Part shown: positions 14,334 to 21,407 of the stretch, piece by piece
How the letters are laid out: each line of letters starts with the position of its first letter
How positions within the stretch are numbered: position 1 is the first letter of the stretch
Origin: CAKVOD01 sp964606505
GTDB lineage: Bacteria; Bacillota; Clostridia; Christensenellales; UBA1242
DNA: 21,407 nucleotides
NCBI GenBank assembly: GCA_964606505.1
Contig: CAZSGM010000013.1
Coordinates: forward strand, 1 to 21,407
Direction: 5' to 3'
Translations under genes and position numbers: made by a program
The notes under the pieces: generated by a model
Databases searched by the model: none
Told to the model about the DNA's origin: nothing
Seen by the model: the letters and a program-made list of their open reading frames with translations, nothing else

Positions 14334-15263
14334 ATGTTTAAACATTATTCAGTAATGCTTAACGAATGTATTGATAATCTTAAAATTAAGCCCGATGGCA
14401 CCTATGTCGACTGTACGGCAGGTGGGGGCGGGCACAGTTTCGAGATTGCAAAGCGCCTTTCAGGAAGTGGGCGCTTGATTGCGATTGATAAAGACATTGA
14501 CGCCATTAATGAATGCAAAAATAGATTAAAACAATTTCAAAATTGCACACTTGTGCATAATGATTTCCACAACTATGGGCAAGTTCTTAAGGATTTAAAC
14601 ATAGAAAAAGTTGACGGCATTTTAATTGATTTGGGGGTTTCCAGTTTTCAAATCGACACCGCCGAGCGTGGGTTTTCCTATCGCTTCGACGCGCCGCTTG
14701 ATATGCGAATGAACAAAGAGCAAAGTTTGTCCGCATTTGAAGTTGTCAATACTTACAGCGAGGAAGAGTTAACGCGAATCTTCTTTGAGTATGGCGAGGA
14801 AAAATTTTCGCGCAAGATTGCAAAAGCGATAGTTGACTACCGCAAAACGCAGCCTATAAAAACAACGCTTGAACTTGTGAACGTCGCGGAAAGTGTTTTA
14901 CCCGCGAAAGTCAGATTTGCGCAAGGGCACAGCTGCAAACGTATTTTTCAAGCAATAAGAATTGAGGTTAACAACGAAATTGACGGCCTCAAGGATGTCC
15001 TGATTTCAATGTGTAACAGCCTAAACTTGGGTGGGCGAATGTGCGTGTTAACATTCCACAGCCTCGAAGATAGAATTGTCAAAGAAACATTTAAAGACCT
15101 AAACACCGACTGTATTTGCCCCAAAAATTTACCCGTCTGCATTTGTAACCACAAGCGCGCCTGCAACCTCATCACGAGAAAACCAATCGTTGCAACTCCA
15201 CAAGAACTCGCCGAAAACTCCCGCTCGCAAAGCGCGAAACTCAGAGTTGTCGAGAAAGTTTAG
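14334..15263 (+). CDS. rsmH: 16S rRNA (cytosine-1402-N4) methyltransferase RsmH (MraW)
   Basis: RsmH methylates N4 of C1402 in the decoding site of 16S rRNA using SAM. The 309 residues match family length. The conserved opening H-Y-S-V-M-L-N-E lies at residues 4-11, the SAM loop VDCTAGGGGHS at 25-35, then DGILIDLGVSSFQID and GFSYRFDAPLDMRMN. The C-terminal part has FQAIRIEVNNE, LTFHSLEDRIVK, a Cys-containing stretch (CICPKNLPVCICNHK) and the usual end N-S-R-S-x-S-A-K-L-R. GGAGG lies eight bases before ATG 14334. It follows mraZ and precedes the ftsL-like gene, as in most division clusters. Confidence 0.96.
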   Translation: MFKHYSVMLNECIDNLKIKPDGTYVDCTAGGGGHSFEIAKRLSGSGRLIAIDKDIDAINECKNRLKQFQNCTLVHNDFHNYGQVLKDLNIEKVDGILIDLGVSSFQIDTAERGFSYRFDAPLDMRMNKEQSLSAFEVVNTYSEEELTRIFFEYGEEKFSRKIAKAIVDYRKTQPIKTTLELVNVAESVLPAKVRFAQGHSCKRIFQAIRIEVNNEIDGLKDVLISMCNSLNLGGRMCVLTFHSLEDRIVKETFKDLNTDCICPKNLPVCICNHKRACNLITRKPIVATPQELAENSRSQSAKLRVVEKV

Positions 15264-15332
15264 CGCAATTGCCAAAGTAATAATAACCTAGCCTAAAACG
15301 TTCTAAAAAACACAAAAAAGGAGTATATTATT

Positions 15333-16052
15333 ATGTCAACCAAAATCGAAAAAGAAACTCAAGTAGAAATCGCAACGCAAAAGCAAGAAGCGAAGAAAAT
15401 TTTGTTTGACTGGGCGGACGTCGAGGACGAAAACACCCTCTCAGACGTTTCAAAGGAGCAGCTCAACAAGTTCTCGACCTCTCACGAAACCGAAGCGCTC
15501 AAAAAACTGTACGACAACTACGACCTAGTCGACTTCGTCAAAGACACAGGCACGACCGACGAAAAACTTGTTGAAAAGCAAAAACAAGTTGAGCAAGAGT
15601 TCGCCCAAGTCGCGCAAACTGTTACAGCCCCATCTACCGCAAAAATTGAGTTCCAAAAACTCAGCACTCCTAAGGTTAAGGCGAAAAAGAACTCGAAAGC
15701 GAAACTCAATTTCCGCGGGAAACTAATGATAATAGGCTACTCCGCCGTTGTTGCAGTTATGGGCTTTTTGGCGATTTTCAACATCGTCCAAATTAATAAC
15801 ATAAGCGACCGCAACGCGCAAATTGAAGCGCAAATTTCGCAAAAGGAAAGTTCCCTCGACGAACTTTTTACAACTTACAAAGAATTGAACAACGAAAGTA
15901 GAATTTCTGAAATCGTTGAAACAAAAAATATGACAAAAATTGAGTCGACCAGCACAACAAACATCGCGCTCCGCGACTCAAAAGAATACACAAAGGAAAG
16001 TAATTGGTTTGATTCCGTATGTAATTTTTTCAGCAGTTTATTTGGAGGCTGA
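15333..16052 (+). CDS. FtsL-like bitopic division protein (by position and topology)
   Basis: This 239-residue protein has a charged, probably cytoplasmic N-terminal region of about 128 residues, one membrane segment (about 131-153, LMIIGYSAVVAVMGFLAIF) and an 85-residue outer part. The outer part begins with a short heptad-like stretch (NNISDRNAQIEAQISQKESSLDELF) and ends in an aromatic tail WFDSVCNFFSSLFGG. FtsL proteins are poorly conserved; the slot between rsmH and ftsI plus single-pass topology and membrane-proximal coiled coil support the assignment. It is about twice the usual 90-120 residues because of the N-terminal extension. In FtsL the coiled coil pairs with DivIC/FtsB to activate septal wall synthesis. 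AAAGGAG is nine bases before the ATG; the next gene starts one base after the stop codon. Confidence 0.75.
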   Translation: MSTKIEKETQVEIATQKQEAKKILFDWADVEDENTLSDVSKEQLNKFSTSHETEALKKLYDNYDLVDFVKDTGTTDEKLVEKQKQVEQEFAQVAQTVTAPSTAKIEFQKLSTPKVKAKKNSKAKLNFRGKLMIIGYSAVVAVMGFLAIFNIVQINNISDRNAQIEAQISQKESSLDELFTTYKELNNESRISEIVETKNMTKIESTSTTNIALRDSKEYTKESNWFDSVCNFFSSLFGG

Positions 16053-16053
16053 T

Positions 16054-17958
16054 ATGAAAACAAACTTTTCTTTGTTATCTATCCACAAAAGGCTTTTGAC
16101 TGCTACAGTTTCAATAGCCTTTATTTTTTTAGCATTATTCGGCAGGCTCTTTTGGGTTCAAATCGTCAGCGGGCAAAAATACACCTCGCGCGCCGTTGAC
16201 CAGTGGACGCGGGACTTGCCACTCGAAGCCAAGCGTGGTGCCATTTTCGACCGCAACCTCAACGCCCTCGCAGTCAGTACCACTACATATAACGCCTACG
16301 TGCGCCCCAACGCTGTCAAAGACGCTACCCACGTCGCAAAAATATTGTCAAAACACCTCGACGTAACCTTTGATAAGGCGTACGCCCTCGCAAGTACAAA
16401 AGGCGTGTCCGAAGCTCTCGTAAAAATGCAAATAACAAGTGCACAAATGCAAGCGATAATCGCCGCCAACGCCCAAGGCGTCTACTTCTCGCAAAACAAC
16501 GAAAGGTTTTATCCGTACGGCGATTTACTAACGCAGGTTCTCGGCTTTTTGAGTGTCGACAACCAAGGGCAGTCAGGACTCGAGGCATACTACAACAACT
16601 ATCTAAAAGGCACCAACGGCAAAGCACTCACCGAGGGCGACTTGATAGGCAGGGAACTTGACTCAAACCTCGTCGAGTACTTGCCAAGTATCGACGGGAA
16701 CTCCCTCATCACCTCGCTTGACCTCAGCCTGCAAATCGCGCTCGAAAACACCCTCAGCGTCGTTATGACCGAGCAAAAAGCCAAAGGCGCAACAGGAATC
16801 TTGATGAACCCCAATACAGGTGAAATCCTAGCGATGAGCAGCAAGCCAAGTTTCGACTTAAACAACCTGCCGCGCGACGACGTCTCAAACCTAATGTCTA
16901 CCTCAAAAAATAAAGCAATAACCGACGTCTACGAACCGGGGTCAACCTTTAAAATCCTAACAATCGCCGCCGCGCTAGAGGAGAACCTAACCACCGAAGA
17001 GGAACGTTTTTTCGACCCAGGGTATAGAATAGTGGACGGCGAAAGAATAAAATGTTGGCGCACAATCGGGCACGGCAGCCAAACGCTCGCTGAGGGCTTA
17101 ATGAACTCGTGTAACTCAGTTTTTATGGACTTAGCGCTCCGAATGGGCACTGAAACTTTTTATAAATACCTCGAAAACTTCGGCATCAGCAACCCCACCA
17201 AAATCGACTTTTTAGGCGAAAGCAGCGGAATATTGATGTCTAAAGGCGACGTCAAAAACGTTGACCTAGCAAGAATTGGCTTCGGGCACGCAGTCGCAGT
17301 TACAATGCTAGGCTTGCTCTCGTCAGTTGCGTGCGTCGTTAACGGCGGTACAACCATAACCCCAAGTTTCGTTTCCTCAATCAAATCCGCCAGCGGGCAA
17401 ACGCTTTACCTAAAAAATGGCACTGGCAAGCGCGTTATCAGCGAAACAACCAGCGCTCGCGTCCGCAAAATGTTGAGCCAAGCCGTAAACAAAAAGGAAA
17501 TCCGCTCCTTTGTCGCAGGCTACGATATAGGCGGCAAAACGGGAACAGCCCAGAAGTACGAAAACGGAGTTATCGCAAGCGGCAAATACGTCTCCTCGTT
17601 TATCGGAATTTATCCCGCAGAAAAACCCGAGTATATCCTGCTAATTGCAGTCGACGAACCCAGCAACGGTGCCTACTACGGCAGCGTGGTTGCCGCCCCT
17701 TACGGGAAAATGTACTTTGAACAAATGTTTAAAATCTTAAATATACAACCTGAAAACCTAGAACAAGACCAAAGCAAACTTGAAAAAACAATCGTCGTCC
17801 CTAACGTCGTCGGCAAGGGGCTAGCAACAGCCGTCGCCGAACTTATTGAAGCAGGGTTGCAGTACGAAATCCAAGGCGAGGGAACAGTGGTTACCTCGCA
17901 ACTCCTCCCCGCAGGCACTCGCACCTATAGTGGCGACATTGTCTTGTTGATAACATAA
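16054..17958 (+). CDS. Septal/sporulation class B penicillin-binding protein (FtsI/SpoVD type, PASTA)
   Basis: This membrane-anchored transpeptidase cross-links peptidoglycan at the septum or in spore cortex. Its 634 residues show an N-terminal membrane anchor (about 14-36), the dimerisation domain with RGAIFDRN (about 60-67), and the transpeptidase motifs STFK (Ser297, Lys300), SCN (Ser352-Asn354) and KTG (Lys495-Gly497). A single PASTA domain at about 579-634 starts VPNVVGKGL. One PASTA is the SpoVD pattern in Bacillus, where PbpB has two, but many Clostridia have only one such gene here, so FtsI and SpoVD cannot be separated. The start is ATG 16054 with GGAGG (16044-16048) inside the end of the previous gene, so the two are probably translationally coupled; the open frame upstream (from 15940) overlaps the FtsL-like gene and is not used. 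Confidence 0.94.
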   Translation: MKTNFSLLSIHKRLLTATVSIAFIFLALFGRLFWVQIVSGQKYTSRAVDQWTRDLPLEAKRGAIFDRNLNALAVSTTTYNAYVRPNAVKDATHVAKILSKHLDVTFDKAYALASTKGVSEALVKMQITSAQMQAIIAANAQGVYFSQNNERFYPYGDLLTQVLGFLSVDNQGQSGLEAYYNNYLKGTNGKALTEGDLIGRELDSNLVEYLPSIDGNSLITSLDLSLQIALENTLSVVMTEQKAKGATGILMNPNTGEILAMSSKPSFDLNNLPRDDVSNLMSTSKNKAITDVYEPGSTFKILTIAAALEENLTTEEERFFDPGYRIVDGERIKCWRTIGHGSQTLAEGLMNSCNSVFMDLALRMGTETFYKYLENFGISNPTKIDFLGESSGILMSKGDVKNVDLARIGFGHAVAVTMLGLLSSVACVVNGGTTITPSFVSSIKSASGQTLYLKNGTGKRVISETTSARVRKMLSQAVNKKEIRSFVAGYDIGGKTGTAQKYENGVIASGKYVSSFIGIYPAEKPEYILLIAVDEPSNGAYYGSVVAAPYGKMYFEQMFKILNIQPENLEQDQSKLEKTIVVPNVVGKGLATAVAELIEAGLQYEIQGEGTVVTSQLLPAGTRTYSGDIVLLIT

Positions 17959-18225
17959 CTTCTTGCGCCTGCGTCAGTTTGTAACCGCGCCGCACCGTAC
18001 CAAAATCACGACGTGTTGCGTCCGCCAATAACCGCGCCACCGTAGTACAGAGTGGTTGCCTGTGTTTAAGTTGCGCAACTATAGTTTGTGCGTTACACTC
18101 GCGCGACCGCGCCTGCGCTCATTTCCTCGCGCCTGCGTTTATGTACGCACTGCGGCTGCGCTATTTTTGCCCGCATTCGCACTTGCGCCCTAACGGCGCT
18201 ATACCCGCAACCCATCTCGGGCTGT
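17959..18225 (+). other. Gene-free C-rich gap with GCGCCTGCG repeats
   Basis: The stretch between the ftsI-type gene and murE is unusually GC- and C-rich. GCGCCTGCG occurs at 17965-17973, 18109-18117 and 18129-18137, the last two 20 bases apart within similar contexts. A frame at 18088-18285 has no ribosome binding site and looks like a chance product of this composition. No terminator with a T-run is seen. Confidence 0.45.
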
Positions 18226-18231
18226 TATAAT
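18221..18231 (+). promoter_or_regulatory. Extended -10 promoter candidate for murE
   Basis: TGTTATAAT (18223-18231) is a perfect -10 with extension; no -35 match lies 16-18 bases upstream. The leader would be about 55 bases. Confidence 0.55.
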
Positions 18232-18292
18232 AGGGAATTGCGCAAAAAAACACACAACTTTCCCCAAATGAATAAAATAGGATAGGTGAATT

Positions 18293-19762
18293 ATGAGAAT
18301 TGAAAACATTATTGAAGGTATTGAACTAACCCATACACAAGGCTTAAACTCGCAACAAATCGAGTCAATCGGCTTCAACTCTAGCGAGCACGTCGACCTG
18401 TTCGTAAACCTAAAAACCGACCCGCAAGCCGCCGCCGAAAACGCTGCTACCGCGCTCCAAAACGGCGCCAAAGTTGTCCTCACCCAAACAAAACTTCCCC
18501 TCGACACCCCGCAAGTTGTCGCAAAGGACGTCCGAAACGCCCTCGCGCTCTCCGCCTGCAACTTTTACGGTAACCCCTCAAAAAGCCTAAAAATGATTGC
18601 AGTTACCGGCACAAACGGCAAAACAACCTCAACCTACATACTAAAATCAATCCTCGAAAGGGCAGGTTACAAAGTCGGGCTAATCGGCACTAACTGCAAT
18701 ATAATCGGCAACCAAATCCTTGAGTCGCACCTAACCACCCCCGACCCAATGGAACTACAACACTTGCTTTACAAAATGCAAAAGGGCGGCTGTGATTATG
18801 TCGTTATGGAAGTTTCTGCCCACGCGCTCCACTACAAAAAAGTTGACGGCATAACCTTTGAATGCTCGATTTTTACCAACTTAACGCAAGACCATCTCGA
18901 CTTTTTTGCCGATATGCAAAATTACGCGCAAGCCAAAGCTCAACTTTTTAAAAAGAATAGAAGCAAAACCTGCATTTTCAACGTCGACGACGAGTTTGGG
19001 CACCTCTTTGCGCGTTTTTGTAACGCTGACCGCGTCATAACTTTCGGCATTGATAACCCCGCAGATGTTTTCGCAGTAAATGTGGACGTCTCATTGTCAA
19101 AAAGCCAGTTTTTTGTCAACGCCATTGACGACATAGCAGAGGTTTGCCTTAGAATTGGCGGCAAATATAATGTTTATAATGCCCTCGGTTGCATAGCGTG
19201 TTGCAAAGCACTAAATATCGACTTGCCGACCATCGCCGAAGGTATCCACGCGCTCGACGGCGTCGACGGTAGGTATAATTGTTATAAAAGCCCCCGCGGC
19301 TACGAGTTTGTAGTCGATTACGCGCACACGCCCGACGGACTGGAGAACTTGCTTTCAAGCGTCAAGCAAATAACCCCCAATCGACTGATTGCCGTTTTCG
19401 GTTGCGGAGGAAACCGCGACACCACCAAACGCCCACTTATGGGGCAAATCGCAGGCAAACTTGCAGATATTTGCATACTAACAAGCGATAACCCCCGCTA
19501 CGAAAAACCCTCCGCAATCATTGCCGACATTGAACGCGGCATCAAACCAACCTCAGCAAACTACATCGCAATCGAAAATCGCAAAAACGCTATCGAGTAC
19601 GCAAGCAAAATCGCCAAGACAGGCGATGTCGTCGTAATCGCAGGCAAAGGGCAGGAGTCCTGCCAAGAAATAAAAGGCGTCAAAAACCACTTCTCCGATA
19701 AAGAGGTCGTACTTGATATAATCGACCGCGAAACTGAAAAGCAAGAACTCCAAATAAAGTAG
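18293..19762 (+). CDS. murE: UDP-MurNAc-L-Ala-D-Glu:meso-DAP ligase MurE
   Basis: MurE adds the third residue of the peptidoglycan stem peptide in the cytoplasm, using ATP. The 489 residues are of usual length. An N-terminal substrate domain (about 1-95) is followed by the ATP loop GTNGKTT (106-112), then TTPDP, EVSAHAL and TNLTQDHLDFF. The C-terminal domain has YAHTPDGLE, VFGCGGNRDTTKRP and DNPR (399-402). DNPR marks enzymes that add meso-diaminopimelate; lysine enzymes differ here. This points to a DAP-type cell wall. The ribosome binding site AGGTGA sits close, three bases from the ATG, with AGGA further upstream. It is separated from the preceding gene by 334 bases and has its own promoter candidate. 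The expected partner murF does not follow. Confidence 0.95.
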   Translation: MRIENIIEGIELTHTQGLNSQQIESIGFNSSEHVDLFVNLKTDPQAAAENAATALQNGAKVVLTQTKLPLDTPQVVAKDVRNALALSACNFYGNPSKSLKMIAVTGTNGKTTSTYILKSILERAGYKVGLIGTNCNIIGNQILESHLTTPDPMELQHLLYKMQKGGCDYVVMEVSAHALHYKKVDGITFECSIFTNLTQDHLDFFADMQNYAQAKAQLFKKNRSKTCIFNVDDEFGHLFARFCNADRVITFGIDNPADVFAVNVDVSLSKSQFFVNAIDDIAEVCLRIGGKYNVYNALGCIACCKALNIDLPTIAEGIHALDGVDGRYNCYKSPRGYEFVVDYAHTPDGLENLLSSVKQITPNRLIAVFGCGGNRDTTKRPLMGQIAGKLADICILTSDNPRYEKPSAIIADIERGIKPTSANYIAIENRKNAIEYASKIAKTGDVVVIAGKGQESCQEIKGVKNHFSDKEVVLDIIDRETEKQELQIK

Positions 19763-20161
19763 TTTCTGCCGCACTTTGCTGACTCAATCGCTAACACGTC
19801 AATCCCGCCCGCGCCCGCACACTCCGCCACTCATTGTGCTAATCGGCTGAGTGTGTCCTTAACTTACTTGCCACACGTGCGCTTTGGTTGCCGAATTTTC
19901 TGCCGTGCCGTGCCGTGCTGCGCGGAGTTGTGTTGTGTTGTGTTGTGTTGTGTTGTGTTGTGTTGTGTTGTGTTGTGTTGTGTGCCCGCGTGCATACCGT
20001 CGTTTGTTGCGCCGCAGGTATTTTGACTTATTTGGTGAGTATGTTTTTTCAAAATAACTGCAAGTAGTTTCCCGCACTAGGGGACTGTGAAATCGTCCGC
20101 ACATTTGCACGCGCTCCTGCATAATACAAAGTAAAATTGCATATATTAACCTAGGTGAAAT
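19763..20161 (+). other. 399-base gene-free gap in place of murF
   Basis: This stretch has C-rich GC-rich sequence up to about 19900, the pentanucleotide repeats at 19901-19981, and a more ordinary end with the mraY ribosome binding site. No plus-strand reading frame resembles a ligase or its remnant. The minus-strand frames run through the microsatellite as repeated TTQHN and have no support as genes. No clear promoter or terminator is visible. Confidence 0.5.
19901..19981 (+). repeat. Pentanucleotide microsatellite: (TGCCG)3, then perfect (GTTGT)11
   Basis: TGCCG is repeated three times at 19901-19915 and followed by TGCTG (19916-19920). After CGCGGA, GTTGT is repeated eleven times without a single change (19927-19981). 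TGCCG, TGCTG and TGTTG differ by single C-to-T steps, so both arrays may share an origin. The repeat lies about 180 bases before the mraY start codon. Confidence 0.9.
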
Positions 20162-21160
20162 ATGCAATCATTTTTACTTAGTTTAGTTGTTTCCTTTTTA
20201 ATCGCGTGCATTTTAGCGCCGTTTGTCATAAGGCTCGTCAAGCGTCTCAAAGCAAAGCAGACAATCCTAGAGTATGTCGAACTACATAAAAGCAAAGACG
20301 GAACCCCCACAATGGGCGGAATTATTTTTATCCTTGCCATCCTCCTGACAAGCCTCGTTTTCGTTCGCGACTCAAGCAAACTTGCAACCGTTGCACTCGC
20401 GACAATGTGCGCCTTTGGTTTACTTGGCTTTTTGGACGACTTTTTAAAGGTTAAGCGCCGCCAAAACTTGGGTTTGCGCGCTTACCAAAAAATTTTGGGG
20501 CAGTTTGGCATTTCTATAATAATAACCTTTTTTGCGTATAACAGCGGGTTGATAGGCAGCAGCTTGATAGTTCCGTTTTGTGGAATTGAGTTTAACCTCT
20601 CAATCTGGTACGTGCCTTTTACAATTTTTACACTCCTAGCAATAACTAATAGCGTCAACCTCACCGACGGCTTGGACGGCTTGGCGACAGGGACAAGCCT
20701 CGCGTACCTATTTACCTTTTGTCTCCTGCTGTTGGGGATTTACATCGCAGGTGTCGAAATGGGGGAGAGTGCTCAACTACTGAGTGAGCAAAAAAATCTG
20801 GTGTTTGTTATATTTATTTCAATCGGCGCATTGCTCGGGTTTTGGATTTTTAACTTCTTTCCTGCGAAAATTTTTATGGGCGATGTCGGCTCACTCGCAC
20901 TCGGCGGACTAATTGCGTCAGTCAGCATTTTCTCGCGCTTTACCTTGCTAATGCCAATAGTGGGGCTTGCGTTCGTCGTTAGTGCAGTCAGCGTAATTAT
21001 TCAAGTCGCGCACTACAAGCGAACCAAACGCCGCGTGTTCTTAATGGCGCCTTTTCACCATCACCTTGAAAAAATGGGGATAAAAGAAACCAAAATAACC
21101 ATAATCTACACAGTCTTAAGTTTGCTAATCGGATTAACTTGCCTTGCTTTTATGCTGTAA
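20162..21160 (+). CDS. mraY: Phospho-MurNAc-pentapeptide transferase MraY
   Basis: MraY makes lipid I by joining phospho-MurNAc-pentapeptide to undecaprenyl phosphate in the cytoplasmic membrane. The 332-residue protein has about ten hydrophobic segments and the family's catalytic motifs: FLDDFLKV (Asp92, Asp93), NLTDGLDGLA (Asp169, Asp172), FMGDVGS (Asp241) and FHHHLE (His299-His301). The TMGG motif that follows the first membrane helix is present as PTMGGI near residue 50. The start ATG 20162 has AGGTGA three bases upstream, the same pattern as murE. The gene normally sits behind murF; here a repeat-bearing gap precedes it. A terminator follows after 135 bases. Confidence 0.96.
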   Translation: MQSFLLSLVVSFLIACILAPFVIRLVKRLKAKQTILEYVELHKSKDGTPTMGGIIFILAILLTSLVFVRDSSKLATVALATMCAFGLLGFLDDFLKVKRRQNLGLRAYQKILGQFGISIIITFFAYNSGLIGSSLIVPFCGIEFNLSIWYVPFTIFTLLAITNSVNLTDGLDGLATGTSLAYLFTFCLLLLGIYIAGVEMGESAQLLSEQKNLVFVIFISIGALLGFWIFNFFPAKIFMGDVGSLALGGLIASVSIFSRFTLLMPIVGLAFVVSAVSVIIQVAHYKRTKRRVFLMAPFHHHLEKMGIKETKITIIYTVLSLLIGLTCLAFML

Positions 21161-21294
21161 CATTTAGCGCAATCAAGCACTTCTAGTGCGCAAAAAAAAG
21201 TGAAAGTAAAATAGAAAGTATGAAAATGGTAGAAAAATTGCAAAACTATAAAAATAAGCCCATAATTAATTGCAAAAAGCGTGAAAAACCGCCC

Positions 21295-21330
21295 AAAAGT
21301 GTGAAAAACGAAAAATTTTCACACTTTTTT
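21295..21330 (+). terminator. Terminator of the division cluster segment
   Basis: A 13-bp stem AAAAGTGTGAAAA (21295-21307) / TTTTCACACTTTT (21316-21328) with an 8-base loop and T6 (21325-21330). Approximately phased A-runs fill the 100 bases before it. Confidence 0.85.
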
Positions 21331-21361
21331 AAATAATTTTTGCAATTTGGGTCAAAACTAT

Positions 21362-21390
21362 TTGGAATAAAAAAATTATTGTGGTAGAAT
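21362..21390 (+). promoter_or_regulatory. Sigma-A type promoter for a gene beyond the window
   Basis: TTGGAA (21362-21367), 17-bp spacer, TAGAAT (21385-21390) preceded by TGG, an extended -10. No start codon is reached before the window ends. Confidence 0.65.
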
Positions 21391-21407
21391 TTTTACGAAT
21401 AAATCAG

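Noticed and set aside
15940..16053. N-terminal extension of the penicillin-binding protein
   Set aside because: It would overlap the FtsL-like gene; ATG 16054 has GGAGG and starts right before a standard membrane anchor.
18088..18285. Small plus-strand frame before murE
   Set aside because: Composition-driven Ala/Arg/Thr frame without ribosome binding site; runs over the murE promoter candidate.
19859..20167. Minus-strand frames with repeated Thr-Thr-Gln-His-Asn through the microsatellite
   Set aside because: The repetition comes from the pentanucleotide array; there is no ribosome binding site, no recognisable domain, and the start region overlaps mraY control sequence.
21174..21190. GCACT-TCT-AGTGC hairpin after mraY
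   Set aside because: Five-bp stem without a T-run; the strong terminator at 21295 is the better candidate.

Overview
The window looks like chromosome of a low-to-moderate GC Gram-positive-type bacterium of the Clostridia/Firmicutes kind. The grounds are the secG-rnr-smpB-ssrA block, an mraZ-rsmH-ftsL-ftsI-murE-mraY division and cell-wall cluster with a PASTA-type penicillin-binding protein, a MurE carrying the meso-diaminopimelate motif DNPR, AAGGAGG-like ribosome binding sites, and sigma-A style promoters (TTGNNN, 16-17 bp, TATAAT, often with an extended TGn). An uncultured gut Clostridia lineage is my guess; I cannot fix the species.

Layout. 1-1549: 3' part of a large GLUG-repeat-like surface protein with mosaic base composition. 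1892-5918: secG, rnr, smpB and tmRNA, the first three each with a recognisable promoter of their own. 5952-7319: an unrecognised membrane-anchored acidic coiled-coil protein directly behind the tmRNA. 7657-8659: patatin-like lipase. 8703-10160: a ComEC-like metallo-beta-lactamase protein held by a transmembrane segment at each end. 10170-10506: three hairpins in a convergent gene junction. 10533-11198 (minus): a Cys-containing beta-rich protein of unknown function. 11260-13262: EngB GTPase with a very long basic tail, overlapping a metallophosphoesterase. 13281-13408: two strong terminators. 13412-21160: the division/cell-wall cluster. 21362-21390: promoter of a gene beyond the window.

How the genes work together. 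RNase R, SmpB and tmRNA form the trans-translation rescue and mRNA/tmRNA turnover module. EngB assembles the large ribosomal subunit. MraZ (regulator), RsmH (16S rRNA methylation), the FtsL-like protein, the FtsI/SpoVD transpeptidase, MurE and MraY serve septal peptidoglycan synthesis. No murF lies between murE and mraY.

The most unusual material is non-coding. Long gene-free stretches carry short-period, partly decayed tandem repeats (about 16, 17-18, 20 and 21-24 bp, and a perfect 11-copy pentanucleotide). The mraZ promoter is preceded by roughly helically phased A-tracts and four 10-bp-spaced boxes that look like an MraZ operator. I see no CRISPR array, transposase, prophage or tRNA gene; the only RNA gene is tmRNA.
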